Source of the DNA: Enterococcus sp. BWB1-3
Lineage (GTDB): Bacteria > Bacillota > Bacilli > Lactobacillales > Enterococcaceae
NCBI RefSeq assembly: GCF_016745275.1
Contig: NZ_JADOEP010000002.1
Location: forward strand, 217,409-281,408
Length of the DNA stretch: 64,000 nucleotides
Direction of reading: 5' to 3'
Of the stretch, positions 34,946 to 43,939 are shown one piece after another. The notes under the pieces were generated by a model. It searched no databases and was not told where the DNA came from. It saw only the letters and a program-made list of their open reading frames with translations. The translations under genes were made by a program, and so were the position numbers. The number at the start of each line of letters is the position of its first letter. Positions within the stretch are counted from its first letter, which is position 1.

Positions 34946-35395
34946 TCATGTTAGGGCTCGTTTTCTTTCAGCTCTAACTTTAGCTCTCTGTCCTTGAAGA
35001 TAGGCTGACTCAAAGCAACTCATTTCAATAAACAGGTCTCTGCTACGTTCGTATTTTGCAAAAATAACAGGAAATCCATAGCGAGAAGCAAACATTTTCA
35101 TTTTTAACTTGGATAATGAATCCTGATATCCTTTCACATCGACAACTTTTACAATGTTTTGACCATCATGAAATACAAAATCGGCTTTATATTTAATTGG
35201 CTGATGTTTTTTTCCATCCAAGACGAAAGAATCCTGAAGAATAATATCTTCTTGCATAGCACAATATTTTCCAGTAAGTGGCATAAATGAAACCCCAGCA
35301 GCTTTAAGTTTTTCATAATATCTAGCTTCTGCTTTTGAATCGAATTTGATACCATCAACGGTTATCTTCTTGTTTGAATATTTGTTGTATACCAA
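34946..35395 (-). CDS. DUF1064 phage nuclease-like protein
   Basis: 149 residues from the TTG at 35395 with AGGAGGAGAG upstream; the ATG at 35428 would overlap more of the upstream gene. VYNKYSNKKITVDGIKFDSK then AEARYYEKLKAAG, YKADFVF and VVDVKGY are the DUF1064 pattern, a restriction-endonuclease-like fold with D-x-K (VDVKG) catalytic residues. It probably processes recombination or replication intermediates. Confidence 0.82.
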   Translation of the reverse strand: MVYNKYSNKKITVDGIKFDSKAEARYYEKLKAAGVSFMPLTGKYCAMQEDIILQDSFVLDGKKHQPIKYKADFVFHDGQNIVKVVDVKGYQDSLSKLKMKMFASRYGFPVIFAKYERSRDLFIEMSCFESAYLQGQRAKVRAERKRALT

Positions 35396-35555
35396 GTTCT
35401 CTCCTCCTAACATCGCGTTCATTTTCAATATTTTCTGTTTCAGTTCTTACGAAATTTCCGTTTAAATTGCAAGCGGGACAAGGATTACAAGTAGCTCGGC
35501 CAAAATTGTCCTTAGTCCAAACAACCTGCTGATCATGACAGTTTATGCAAATCAC
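35355..35555 (-). CDS. Small zinc-binding phage protein
   Basis: 66 residues. CINC and CNPCPAC suit a zinc ribbon, then an Arg-rich tail. It overlaps the DUF1064 gene by about 40 bases and the upstream gene by 4. Unknown function. Confidence 0.6.
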   Translation of the reverse strand: MICINCHDQQVVWTKDNFGRATCNPCPACNLNGNFVRTETENIENERDVRRRELGIQQIFKQEDNR

Positions 35556-35962
35556 AACTCCAACCTTCTGTCCAAACTAATCTGACAATCAAAGATAAAT
35601 GATTCCAATTTCCTTTTGTTAAATTGGAATAATCGTTCACTTTCAGCCCAAGGACCTGTTAAAGTCAGTTTCAATCCTTGAAAAGATAAATACCCATTGT
35701 TGTCAAACTCCCTATCATAGTATTCATCATAGTCGCCACTAAAACTTTTTGCTTCTTTGGGTTCAAAACCATTCCAAAGTTTGTTACCTTGCTCAATTAG
35801 ATATTTTGTCAATTCTTGAAATTGATAGTCATCAAACTCAAAAATCCATTTTTTGTCCATAGCAGGTTCTTTGCAAGAAAGAGTCAATTGAATGTTGCTC
35901 TTATTCGTGACAACCAAAAGCTCTTTGTTATCAGTTGAGTAGAAAGCATGGAAATCAATCAT
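35552..35962 (-). CDS. Unknown early phage protein
   Basis: 136 residues from the ATG at 35962. Beta-rich with the segments LLVVTNKSNIQLTLSCKEPA and YLSFQGLKLTLTGPWAESER. Not recognised. Confidence 0.55.
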   Translation of the reverse strand: MIDFHAFYSTDNKELLVVTNKSNIQLTLSCKEPAMDKKWIFEFDDYQFQELTKYLIEQGNKLWNGFEPKEAKSFSGDYDEYYDREFDNNGYLSFQGLKLTLTGPWAESERLFQFNKRKLESFIFDCQISLDRRLEL

Positions 35963-35963
35963 C

Positions 35964-36218
35964 TTAATTACCACCTCGCATCCAAGCCTGATTAGTCAAA
36001 GATTTTTTCTCCAGCTTATTTACTTGAGAAATATTTTCCCGTTTTTTCGAAACATTTTTCTCATGAACAATCTTTTTATGCACTGAACCTTGACAAAGAA
36101 CTGCAGACAATTCTGCTTTTTCTTTGTCCGCAAAGACGGCAGCTTTATCAGGATGAAATGTTGGATTTCCGTGTTTATCCAGATAAGGATACCTGTCGAA
36201 TTTTACAACATAGCTCAT
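35964..36218 (-). CDS. Small basic phage protein
   Basis: 84 residues from the ATG at 36218 (GAGGAG). YVVKFDRYPYLDKHGNPTFH, then a basic C-terminus. It closely follows the helicase-loader gene. Unknown. Confidence 0.55.
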   Translation of the reverse strand: MSYVVKFDRYPYLDKHGNPTFHPDKAAVFADKEKAELSAVLCQGSVHKKIVHEKNVSKKRENISQVNKLEKKSLTNQAWMRGGN

Positions 36219-36222
36219 ACGA

Positions 36223-37074
36223 TCACTCCTCAATTCCGTGAATCCTCTTGTCTTTTGTCGTTTTGAATGTAAAACCAAATCCATTTGAATTGTTGGCCAT
36301 ACGAGAAACAATTCGTCGACCATAGGTTTGCGTTAGTTGGTTCACATTCAGATTTGTTGTATAAATCGTTGGCTTATTTTGCCTTGCATCTGCAATTCTA
36401 GTTAATGTGTCGTTGTTATATTGACTGCTAATCGTCTTTTCAGTAAAAACTCCAAGTTCTGCTCCTATATCATCGACTACAAGCATGTCAGCCTTTTGAA
36501 TTTCAGACATCAACTCTCCAGTAATCGATCGACGAGCTTGTTCATCATTAAAAGCAAATTTCAACGAATCTAGTAATTTAGGGTAATTCACATAAAGACT
36601 CTGCTTGTTGTAGTTTGATTTTTCAATCACGTCCCAGCATACTCCCATTGCTAAATGACTTTTGCCAACACCTGGATTGCCAAGGAAAATAGCTTGTATA
36701 GGTTCACCAAGAAGAACTCTCGTGACAACCAAATTAGCTCTGGCTTGCGCTCGTTTAGTTTCTTCATCTACGATTTTGAAATTAGATATACGACAATCTA
36801 AGATTGCTTTATCAGAAAGTAGTGATCCGAATCTCAAAAAATTAACCACTTTCCCTCGAGTACTTTCTTCCGACAATTTTTTAGTCGCTACTGCTTCTTT
36901 TTTCTTTAACATTTTATAACCACAAGCCATACAAGTTGGACCACATCGATCTGACCCATCCCTATTTTTTTGCCGCCATGCATACATATCATTGGAACAG
37001 TGTGGGCAACTATCACCAGTAACATACAGTAGCTTAGCAATCATTATTTGAAATGCATTTTTCTCTGTTTTCAT
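36223..37074 (-). CDS. DnaC-like replicative helicase loader
   Basis: 283 residues. An N-terminal zinc-finger region (CPHC, then CGPTCMACGYK) is followed by an AAA+ domain with Walker A GNPGVGKSH and Walker B MLVVDDIGAELG, and sensor-1 TIYTTNLN. It loads the host helicase at the phage origin. It lies after the DnaD-type initiator, the standard phage replication pair. Confidence 0.9.
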   Translation of the reverse strand: MKTEKNAFQIMIAKLLYVTGDSCPHCSNDMYAWRQKNRDGSDRCGPTCMACGYKMLKKKEAVATKKLSEESTRGKVVNFLRFGSLLSDKAILDCRISNFKIVDEETKRAQARANLVVTRVLLGEPIQAIFLGNPGVGKSHLAMGVCWDVIEKSNYNKQSLYVNYPKLLDSLKFAFNDEQARRSITGELMSEIQKADMLVVDDIGAELGVFTEKTISSQYNNDTLTRIADARQNKPTIYTTNLNVNQLTQTYGRRIVSRMANNSNGFGFTFKTTKDKRIHGIEE

Positions 37075-37077
37075 TTG

Positions 37078-37911
37078 CTACCCCCAATCAGGAAGATCAT
37101 TTTCTGATATTTTTGAATGCTCTTTTTCCGCTGCCTGCATTTTCTTGTGCAACTGACCAGCTTTGGCATCAGCAACGGATAGATATCTCTTCTGTTCCCA
37201 ATCTTTCAACACTTTGTTGGTATAACCGTAACTTCGCTTGTTATAGTCAACAGCAAAGCCCATTGCAAAAATTATTAACTCTATTGCATCAGACTCAGTA
37301 GCTCCAATTTTTTTAAAATCATTAATCCAATAATCAAAATCTTCCATGGTTTTTGGTGCCAATGTTCCAAATCCATTCGACTCATAAAACCGATAAATAT
37401 CCTTCACACTTTTTTCGTTGTCAGTAGTATTACTAATTTCATTTAATTTACTTTCATTTACTTTACTTTCATTTACTTTACTTTGTTGATTAATGTCATC
37501 ATTAACTACAGTTGAACTGAGGTTTCTGTCAACATTAATCACATACAAGGAAGGTTTTTGTATTTTTCGCCTTTTTGTCGCTTCGAAATAGGTGTCTTGG
37601 ATTGATATACTCGTTAGTATCTCCGACGAATCAAACAGGGCTTTATCAAAAAACTCCCATAAAACTAATCGGTTCACTACACTTTCTAACATATCCTTGC
37701 TAACCCCTGGAAGGCGTTTTAAAAGTTTCATCTTCAGTAGTTCATTCCACAATACAAAATATCCTTTTTCATATATCGTGCAGAGCAGCTTGACTACTAT
37801 AAGTTCTCCTTTTAAGCCAAATTCACCGGAAATAGCTTCTACCTTTTCATTTTCAAAAATTTTTACATCAAGCGGGAAATAACTTAGCCCTTCCTTTGCG
37901 GGTCTAGCCAT
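37078..37911 (-). CDS. DnaD-type phage replication initiator (DUF4373)
   Basis: 277 residues. The N-terminal part (RPAKEGLSYFPLDVKIFENE, then EGFGLKGELIVVKLLCTIYE-type) is the DUF4373/winged-helix domain; the C-terminal part (FYESNGFGTLAPKTMEDFDY, then GYTNKVLKDWEQKRYLS) is DnaD-like. The linker holds a K-V-N-E-S repeat encoded by three 15-bp units that may act as the origin. It starts phage DNA replication. Confidence 0.85.
   Translation of the reverse strand: MARPAKEGLSYFPLDVKIFENEKVEAISGEFGLKGELIVVKLLCTIYEKGYFVLWNELLKMKLLKRLPGVSKDMLESVVNRLVLWEFFDKALFDSSEILTSISIQDTYFEATKRRKIQKPSLYVINVDRNLSSTVVNDDINQQSKVNESKVNESKLNEISNTTDNEKSVKDIYRFYESNGFGTLAPKTMEDFDYWINDFKKIGATESDAIELIIFAMGFAVDYNKRSYGYTNKVLKDWEQKRYLSVADAKAGQLHKKMQAAEKEHSKISENDLPDWG
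37441..37485. repeat. Three 15-bp tandem repeats inside the initiator gene
   Basis: Units ATTTAATTTACTTTC, ATTTACTTTACTTTC and ATTTACTTTACTTTG on the plus strand, in an AT-rich stretch. They encode the repeated KVNES linker. Phage origins are often inside the initiator gene, so these are origin candidates (inference). Confidence 0.6.
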
Positions 37912-37922
37912 AATTTCACCAC

Positions 37923-38651
37923 CTATGCTATATAAACTGGAACGCCAGTAAGTTTCTGTGTTTCTTTTTTGAATAATGCTTCATCACTGTTTGAATCTGA
38001 CAAATGGAGCAGCCAAATTTCTTGAAGTTTGTGAGACTTATTCGTCTTGATAAACTCAAGCGTATTTTTAAAATCAAAATGGCTTTCCATGAGTCTTGTT
38101 TTGTGTTTTCTACCAAAGCCAGATACAAGTTCTTTGTCAATGATGTCCTTGGAATAATTCGCTTCAATCATCATGTGAGTAACGTTTGGAAATTGATAAC
38201 GAACATAGTAGCTGTCAGTGACAAATACAAGGCGATCACCAGCTGTATTGTCAATAAGGAATCCGCAAGGCTCTGATGCATCATGCTCTGTTTTGAATGG
38301 TGTAACACGCCATGTTCCGATCGACTCAGTCTCTTTATATTTAAGCGTCCTGAACCGATAATAATCGCTCTGCACGAGTTTTAGAACGTCATCAGAAAAT
38401 AATCCATCAGCTGTTCCTCGTGTCGTATAGACGTCAACAGACGTCAAATCAAGCAACTGTTTAACTGATTTACAATGATCCCGGTGCTCATGCGATATTA
38501 AACATCCAGCAACTCGTGAAAAATCAAAATCCATTTCACGCTGAATAGTTTTGAATGAAACCCCACACTCAATCAATAGTTGAGAATGGCCATCATTGAT
38601 AAGATAGCCATTCCCTTTACTGCCAGATCCGAAACTTTTAATTTTAAGCAT
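37923..38651 (-). CDS. MBL-fold metallo-hydrolase
   Basis: 242 residues from the ATG at 38651, overlapping the RecT-like stop. FGSGSKGNGYLIND, then the metal motif SHEHRDH, then VFVTDSYYV and the final GFGRKHKTRLMESHFD form the MBL fold of YycJ type. Such genes are standard beside RecT in Lactobacillales phages. Probably a nuclease of recombination. Confidence 0.85.
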   Translation of the reverse strand: MLKIKSFGSGSKGNGYLINDGHSQLLIECGVSFKTIQREMDFDFSRVAGCLISHEHRDHCKSVKQLLDLTSVDVYTTRGTADGLFSDDVLKLVQSDYYRFRTLKYKETESIGTWRVTPFKTEHDASEPCGFLIDNTAGDRLVFVTDSYYVRYQFPNVTHMMIEANYSKDIIDKELVSGFGRKHKTRLMESHFDFKNTLEFIKTNKSHKLQEIWLLHLSDSNSDEALFKKETQKLTGVPVYIA

Positions 38652-39702
38652 ACGGATCAACATCCTCAATTGGTTCTGATGCATTAGCTTGTTGTTCATG
38701 GGTCGTTTCAATATTATCTGCAGAACTTAATTTCTCAGTCTCTGCCGATGGAGTTTCAGGCTCTGGCTCAAAGACTTCTTTATTTGCTTCCTCATGAATT
38801 TCTTCTATGATTTCGGCTTCTTTCATTGCCAACCTTCTGCTCATGAAATCATCTTCAGCTTCTTCAAACTTAGTTGCTACATAAGCATTAGAAAAATCTT
38901 TAGGAATTTTTTTAACAATCCGATTCCGCATTTTACGAACTATCATAGATTCACGACTTTGAGGATCTTTCCAAGCAGGACTAATCTTTCCGAGTACTTG
39001 CATATCTTTGTCATTCAACATATCATCTAGACTATGTGTGTCCGCAAAAACACGAATTTTTTCTTTCTTGTCGTTTTTTTCTTTGTCCCACATTAGGTTA
39101 TTGAACATATGAGCAATAAGATTGGCTTTCACATCTTCACGTTCACAAATAAAATATTCGATCTGTCCATCTTTATATTCAATAGGATAAACAACACGAA
39201 CGACTTTTCCGCTTCCTTTGGGTACCCAAGTTGGCGGGGTTACACTTATTCCTGAGTAACTCATATACGTGAAATCATCATCTTCCTTAACTTCCCAGTG
39301 TCGGTGAACCTTCTCAATCCCACGTCCAAACCGTGCAAGTAATGCGTCGTTTCCATCTCCCTCGATTCCCATTTCAACAACTGTTGCCTTTGGATTCCCT
39401 TGACCACGAGACTCTCCTCTTTTGATAAAATAGACTTCTCGAGGTGTTGCTGCTGAATTTAGTTGTAAGGAAGCAACTGTCAGTAATATTTGAGTTAAAT
39501 TGCTTTGATCAATTTGATTAACTGTCAGACCCTCTTTGAGCAGCATCTCATTGATAGATGAAATAGAATTCATCACACAAGTCCGTTGATATTCAGTCAT
39601 TTGAATGCCGTTATCATACAATTGACTTTCTACCATTGGCATAAACGTGTCGTTGAGTTTAGTTAAACCTGTTCTGTATGTTGCTGGAGTTTGTTCAGTC
39701 AT
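38644..39702 (-). CDS. recT: RecT-like single-strand annealing protein
   Basis: 352 residues. YRTGLTKLNDTFMPMVESQL then NSISSINEMLLKEGLTVNQI resemble the RecT-like recombinases of Lactobacillales phages; a basic middle is followed by an acidic, disordered C-terminus (EEIHEEANKEVFEPEPETPS). It lies between the MBL gene and the SbcC-like gene, the usual recombination cluster. The specific subfamily was not determined. Confidence 0.7.
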   Translation of the reverse strand: MTEQTPATYRTGLTKLNDTFMPMVESQLYDNGIQMTEYQRTCVMNSISSINEMLLKEGLTVNQIDQSNLTQILLTVASLQLNSAATPREVYFIKRGESRGQGNPKATVVEMGIEGDGNDALLARFGRGIEKVHRHWEVKEDDDFTYMSYSGISVTPPTWVPKGSGKVVRVVYPIEYKDGQIEYFICEREDVKANLIAHMFNNLMWDKEKNDKKEKIRVFADTHSLDDMLNDKDMQVLGKISPAWKDPQSRESMIVRKMRNRIVKKIPKDFSNAYVATKFEEAEDDFMSRRLAMKEAEIIEEIHEEANKEVFEPEPETPSAETEKLSSADNIETTHEQQANASEPIEDVDPYA

Positions 39703-40021
39703 TCAACTTCAGTTCCTTTCCGATTTCATTAAAATGCGTTTCAATTTCTTCTTTTCTTTTTTTGATTTCTGCAGAAAGTAAAGTGGCGATAGTATCATTT
39801 AAGTTTTCGATCCCGAAATCATTTTTTATAAATCCGCCACACTTAGCTGGTTTTAGTTTCGCTGCATAACCATCCCAAATAACAACGTCAATACTAAAGT
39901 CCCTGAACCTGCTAGCCAATTCTTTTTCTAATTCTGACAGACCTTTATACTGTCTAAATAGACCGTCTGCTTCCTTGCTTTTCTTATCAAATCTATCTTT
40001 TATTACTTGTATGTTATCCAT
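39695..40021 (-). CDS. Unknown early protein in the recombination cluster
   Basis: 108 residues, charged and helical (DRFDKKSKEADGLFRQYKGL). It overlaps the RecT-like gene by 8 bases and follows the SbcC-like gene. Not recognised. Confidence 0.55.
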   Translation of the reverse strand: MDNIQVIKDRFDKKSKEADGLFRQYKGLSELEKELASRFRDFSIDVVIWDGYAAKLKPAKCGGFIKNDFGIENLNDTIATLLSAEIKKRKEEIETHFNEIGKELKLND

Positions 40022-40024
40022 CCT

Positions 40025-41974
40025 TTACACCTCGACTTTCAATTTTTTATCGTCTGACACACGTAGCTCAATCACCTGTGATTCTGACTCAATCAACTCA
40101 TTTACAGCCTCAGCATTGTCCACAAAGAGCGGCAAATACAGATCATGATGCTTGGAAAGAGTATTCACTATATCGATGTCACAGTTGATCTTAGCCCCTG
40201 TATTAAGAGATGAAGAGTATTCAATCCCTTCATAGGTCGCCTCGCAAACTTCGTTAAGGGCGCCGTTTTTTTGAACATCAAACAGTTTGAATTTTACGAG
40301 TTCAAATTTTGAATTGATACTTTCTTCCAGCATTTTTACTTTCAACCGGATAAATTCGTCAATCATGAACAGTTGGCGTTCAACATCCTGATTCTGTTGC
40401 TTTAATTCAGCATCTTTTTTCCGAATATCCGCAATGCGATCTTCAAAAGGCTTAACCTGATCAAATTTCATGAGTTGAGCTTGCACCTGCTCTTTTTGTT
40501 TAATTGCTTGCTCAAGCGCCTGCTGAGCTTCCTGAATAGCCAAAGAAGAATCTGCCTGAGCTGTTAACACTCTATTTTGTAGTTCGTCAATTTCCTGCTT
40601 AACTTGCTTGTAGGATTCAGTGTCTTCAAATTTTCCATTTTTCGATTGTTGGAAAGTCAACTCATCATTCAACAGGTCCAGCCCTTTTTCTTTGTCAGAC
40701 AACTGAGATTCAATAATTTTTCTTTCCTCGTTAAGGTCAAGCAGTTTTGCATTATTGACTAAAAACACTTGTCTCTTAGCTTTTCCGGTCTCTACATTTT
40801 TTTCTAGTTTATCGGACTTGTCTTGATTGAATTTCTCAACCATTTGAGCTACCTGATCCTCTGGTAAATCTTGTCCGCAGGTTGGACATTCCTTCTGATG
40901 CTCGTCAAAAGTGAGTGAACTAAGTTGTTTGTGATCGGATCTTAAACTTTCCAATTCTTCATTTTGAAGTTTTACAGTCTGCTCAGTTTGGTAATAATCA
41001 ACTTCTAATTGAGATTTTTTACTTCTCAACTCGTTGACTGTCTTCTGAAGTTCAAAAACTTGAGTTTGTAAATTTCCAGTAGCTAAATTTCCTCCAGCGA
41101 GGAATTTGTTCTTTTCTTCGTTCAATTGGATATTTAACTTAGATATCTGTTCTTGATAATCAAGAGCTGGATCGCCGTTCTTAGAAATTTGAAGGCGTTC
41201 CTCTTTTTCTTTTATCAACAATTCAACTGAATTTAGTTCTGTTTTGAACTGCTGCACATCAATTTCTTGTCCTTGTTCATCAAGAGTCAATCGGTCAATA
41301 GCATCCTTGTTTTCTTGAATCTGAAGCGGAATACCTTCGATCTGCTGCTTAATTTGTTTCTTTTGTTCAGCTAATATTTTCTTTTTATCATCAACCGAAT
41401 GACCATCTAAAACCTTAGATAAGTCTTTCAACGATTCATTTTTACTGATGATCTTTTCATCAGTCATTCCAGAAAGCTCAATCAAGAGTTCTCTACGAGT
41501 TTTCCAAGGGAGTTTCATAAATGTTCCTGGATTTGAAAGGACGGAAAACAGAGCTTCATCAGCAATCTTAGAAATATAAACCTTCCACTCTTTTTCTTTT
41601 ACTGGGACAGTGTCGATGAAATACTTTGTTGTGTCACTGCCACGTGTCTTTTCAATACTGCTACGTTTAGTAGTCCATTTTTCTTCCTGAACACGTTTGA
41701 GGATGACAATTTTTCCATCAATAGAAATCTCTGCTTCCACTTCTGGATTCAGCCCAAGTTGCTCCTTGTTATCAGAATCCAAAGGCTTAGGGTTTAATTT
41801 TTCATCAGATAGATTTTTTCCAAACAGAAGCCAGCGGAAACCATCTGCTAGCGTTGTTTTGCCGGAAGCATTCCGACCAAATGCCTTTGCATCTTGAGAA
41901 TTAAGGTCAAGTTCATAATGAGAAATGCCTTTGAAATTTTTATATACAATTCGATTAATCAGGATTTTAGTCAT
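40025..41974 (-). CDS. SbcC/Rad50-like ATPase
   Basis: 649 residues. Walker A GRNASGKTT (residues 33-41) follows VYKNFKGISHYELDLNSQ. Long coiled-coil arms surround a zinc-hook-like CPTCGQDLP near residue 360. The C-terminal lobe has LPLFVDNAEAVNEL in place of a classic Walker B. Such ATPases partner with nucleases and annealing proteins in phage recombination. It is complete and just downstream of a zinc-ribbon gene. Confidence 0.85.
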   Translation of the reverse strand: MTKILINRIVYKNFKGISHYELDLNSQDAKAFGRNASGKTTLADGFRWLLFGKNLSDEKLNPKPLDSDNKEQLGLNPEVEAEISIDGKIVILKRVQEEKWTTKRSSIEKTRGSDTTKYFIDTVPVKEKEWKVYISKIADEALFSVLSNPGTFMKLPWKTRRELLIELSGMTDEKIISKNESLKDLSKVLDGHSVDDKKKILAEQKKQIKQQIEGIPLQIQENKDAIDRLTLDEQGQEIDVQQFKTELNSVELLIKEKEERLQISKNGDPALDYQEQISKLNIQLNEEKNKFLAGGNLATGNLQTQVFELQKTVNELRSKKSQLEVDYYQTEQTVKLQNEELESLRSDHKQLSSLTFDEHQKECPTCGQDLPEDQVAQMVEKFNQDKSDKLEKNVETGKAKRQVFLVNNAKLLDLNEERKIIESQLSDKEKGLDLLNDELTFQQSKNGKFEDTESYKQVKQEIDELQNRVLTAQADSSLAIQEAQQALEQAIKQKEQVQAQLMKFDQVKPFEDRIADIRKKDAELKQQNQDVERQLFMIDEFIRLKVKMLEESINSKFELVKFKLFDVQKNGALNEVCEATYEGIEYSSSLNTGAKINCDIDIVNTLSKHHDLYLPLFVDNAEAVNELIESESQVIELRVSDDKKLKVEV

Positions 41975-42428
41975 TTTGAACTCCTTTCATCATTTTTGCC
42001 AACATGGAGAATACCTCATCTTTATTGATAGAATCACCTTCACGTTCTTTTTCTGCAGCTCGACGGTTCTGACAATGAGGGCAATTGCAGTTTTCGGATA
42101 AGGTATCAAGGAGAGAGAGTAGTTGCCTAAAATGATTCGCTTTCGCTCCGACTCTGTACACTTCGTTAGCACGCTTTTCTTTTTCTTCTATAATTACGAT
42201 TGCAGAAATTCCATCTTCTATGCATGCGTTTAATAGTTCATTCGTTAATTGCTTGATTGTTTTCATCTTTTCAGTTTCACTCTTTTCGTGATATACTTTG
42301 TTTAGATTATTTTGTAATTGGTCGAACTCGTTGGCAGACGGTTCGTCCTTTTTTATTTTTGTTCCACAAATTCCGCAATATACGTGATCTGATTTAACAT
42401 TTTTGTTTTGACACACTGGACATCTCAC
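41967..42428 (-). CDS. Zinc-ribbon phage protein
   Basis: 153 residues. Paired CxxC motifs at the N-terminus (CPVCQNKN and CGICGTKI) and again at C-N-C-P-H-C. The middle is helical. It overlaps the SbcC-like gene by 8 bases and the XRE gene by 35. Unknown function. Confidence 0.6.
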   Translation of the reverse strand: MRCPVCQNKNVKSDHVYCGICGTKIKKDEPSANEFDQLQNNLNKVYHEKSETEKMKTIKQLTNELLNACIEDGISAIVIIEEKEKRANEVYRVGAKANHFRQLLSLLDTLSENCNCPHCQNRRAAEKEREGDSINKDEVFSMLAKMMKGVQND

Positions 42429-42666
42429 CTAAGTTTTCCTCCTCTGCAATAAGTGATTTGAACGTAAACACTTTCTCAATCGAAACACCAAAAACTTCTG
42501 CGATGTTATGTGCAAGCAGCAGAGATGGATTATAACGATCTCTTTCTAACTGAATAATTGTCTGACGTGAAACCCCAACTTTGTCAGCAAGTTCTTGCTG
42601 AGTCATACGCTTCATCGCTCTGAATACATGAATACTACTTTCGAATCTTGATAATTTTTTTGGCAT
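42394..42666 (-). CDS. XRE-family transcription regulator
   Basis: 90 residues with a clear helix-turn-helix (MTQQELADKVGVSRQTIIQL, then ERDRYNPSLLLAHNIAEVFG). It resembles small phage Xre regulators; the C-terminus is short. It is in the early operon. Confidence 0.8.
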   Translation of the reverse strand: MPKKLSRFESSIHVFRAMKRMTQQELADKVGVSRQTIIQLERDRYNPSLLLAHNIAEVFGVSIEKVFTFKSLIAEEENLGEMSSVSKQKC

Positions 42667-42668
42667 GG

Positions 42669-42848
42669 CTAATTTCCTCCTTGAAATCTAATTAGATACA
42701 GCATTTCCATTTTTTTGTTTATCCACTGGATTTGTGTTTCTTCTGCTTCAGTAAGCAGTCGTTTCTTCGTTTTCATTCGATTGATAATCTCTTGTTTCTG
42801 CAGCATCAACCGACATGAGAATCTAATTACTGATGAATCGTTCAACAT
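42669..42848 (-). CDS. Small early phage protein
   Basis: 59 residues from the ATG at 42848 with GGAGGAAG. Basic, helical (NRMKTKKRLLTEAEETQIQW). Unknown. Confidence 0.55.
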   Translation of the reverse strand: MLNDSSVIRFSCRLMLQKQEIINRMKTKKRLLTEAEETQIQWINKKMEMLYLIRFQGGN

Positions 42849-42868
42849 AATTCTTCCTCCTTGCAATA

Positions 42869-43030
42869 TCAGCAAAATTGCAGTTCCATCAACTCATTTT
42901 CTTGTTGTCGCTGGATCACGTTGAACATCATTTTGAGTTGTACATCGTTCATTCCCTTCGCAACTCGTTCAACATGTTCTTTGTTCTGAATAACTTCAAT
43001 CAGATACTTGATCATGTCCTGTCTGCTCAT
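42869..43030 (-). CDS. Small early phage protein
   Basis: 53 residues from the ATG at 43030 with GGAGGAACAGG. Helical (QDMIKYLIEVIQNKEHVERV). It overlaps the next membrane protein gene. Unknown. Confidence 0.5.
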   Translation of the reverse strand: MSRQDMIKYLIEVIQNKEHVERVAKGMNDVQLKMMFNVIQRQQENELMELQFC

Positions 43031-43265
43031 TTTCCTGTTCCTCCATTTCATTAATTAAGTATTGAAGTTGATTACGTTTGCAGCTGCTTACTTCCCATAA
43101 ATGGAAATCAAACAATTCTGCTGCTAAAAAGTAGATTGTCATTATCAACACATATGCAATCGCTAGTCTTGAAACACCCTCAGAAATAACAAAGATTATC
43201 AATCCGATGAAGAACAGTGTTAAAGTGATCCTATTTAGTTCTTTTAGATTTTTTCTCATCTTCAT
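42996..43265 (-). CDS. Small two-helix membrane protein
   Basis: 89 residues. Two membrane helices (about 13-30 and 35-50) and a charged C-terminus. It overlaps the 57-residue gene upstream by about 35 bases. Unknown. Confidence 0.55.
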   Translation of the reverse strand: MKMRKNLKELNRITLTLFFIGLIIFVISEGVSRLAIAYVLIMTIYFLAAELFDFHLWEVSSCKRNQLQYLINEMEEQENEQTGHDQVSD

Positions 43266-43404
43266 CCCTCGTTATCTTTTCTTCTTTTGGATAGGCAACC
43301 TGTCTAAGCGCAGATTGCCAAATCATTTTCACTTCGTCGGAAACATTAACTTTTGATAAATCTTCGATAAGTTCTCCGTCGCAGTTGAAATTTCTCACTA
43401 TCAT
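43231..43404 (-). CDS. 57-residue early protein
   Basis: ORF MIVRNFNCDGELIEDLSKVN and on, starting at 43404 with AGGAGGG. The C-terminus is lysine/acid-rich. It is the first gene leftward from the first copy of the 33-bp promoter/leader repeat. Unknown. Confidence 0.6.
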   Translation of the reverse strand: MIVRNFNCDGELIEDLSKVNVSDEVKMIWQSALRQVAYPKEEKITRDEDEKKSKRTK

Positions 43405-43411
43405 TAATATC

Positions 43412-43444
43412 CCTCCTATGCTGTTTGTTTTGGTATACTATTCC
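43412..43444. repeat. 33-bp promoter/leader element, copy 1
   Basis: Nearly identical to 43860-43892 (one mismatch). On the plus strand it holds an extended -10 (TGGTATACT); on the minus strand it ends with the AGGAGG site of the 57-residue gene. It links a minus gene and a plus gene (43492). Confidence 0.65.
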
Positions 43445-43491
43445 TATCAGCAAGTGCAGTGCTGAAATTTTAGGAAAGTGTGGTGAAAATT

Positions 43492-43758
43492 ATGAGTGAT
43501 AAAGATACTCTTGATGAACTGATAGCCGACGCCCTCGAAAATCTGTACAAAACTGATTACAATGAAGAATCTACCGTAAAAAGAGCGGAAGAGTTTTCGA
43601 ACGCAGACGGTTCAATGGGTCCATCAGAAATGATTCAATACGTGAACGGCGAAGCTAGACATTTCTCGACTCGCCTCTTACGAGAGACATTACAGATTCT
43701 CTTTGATAAAGGTTACTTGGTAAAACCTGATGAAAAAACTGACCACCAAGAGAACTAG
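43492..43758 (+). CDS. Small plus-strand protein inside the early region
   Basis: 88 residues from the ATG at 43492 (GTGs at 43480/43483 are alternatives). Acidic, helical (TLDELIADALENLYKTDYNE, then FSTRLLRETLQILFDKGYLV). It runs against the early operon and overlaps the 3' end of the minus gene at 43655 by about 100 bases. Behind an extended -10 promoter. Unknown. Confidence 0.55.
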   Translation: MSDKDTLDELIADALENLYKTDYNEESTVKRAEEFSNADGSMGPSEMIQYVNGEARHFSTRLLRETLQILFDKGYLVKPDEKTDHQEN

Positions 43759-43849
43759 AAATATCCTTTTCGTTTTGCTCCTCGCTACTCTCAATAGCTT
43801 GGAGCATTTTTGCTATTTCTTCTGGAGTACCTTTTAATGTTAACTCCAT
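43655..43849 (-). CDS. Small early phage protein
   Basis: 64 residues with AGGAGG upstream. The start MELTLKGTPEEIAKMLQAIE matches a common family of very small early phage proteins. The gene starts beside the second 33-bp repeat and overlaps the plus gene above. Role unknown. Confidence 0.6.
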   Translation of the reverse strand: MELTLKGTPEEIAKMLQAIESSEEQNEKDISSSLGGQFFHQVLPSNLYQRESVMSLVRGESRNV

Positions 43850-43859
43850 GTTTCCTAAT

Positions 43860-43892
43860 CCTCCTATGCCGTTTGTTTTGGTATACTATTCC
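43860..43892. repeat. 33-bp promoter/leader element, copy 2
   Basis: Second copy, one mismatch from 43412-43444. Same layout: minus gene to the left (43655) and plus gene to the right (43940). A degenerate third copy may lie near 44265-44290. Confidence 0.65.
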
Positions 43893-43939
43893 CTCTATTT
43901 CTCACTTCCTGTATACTTGATTTAAAGGAGGTGGAAATT

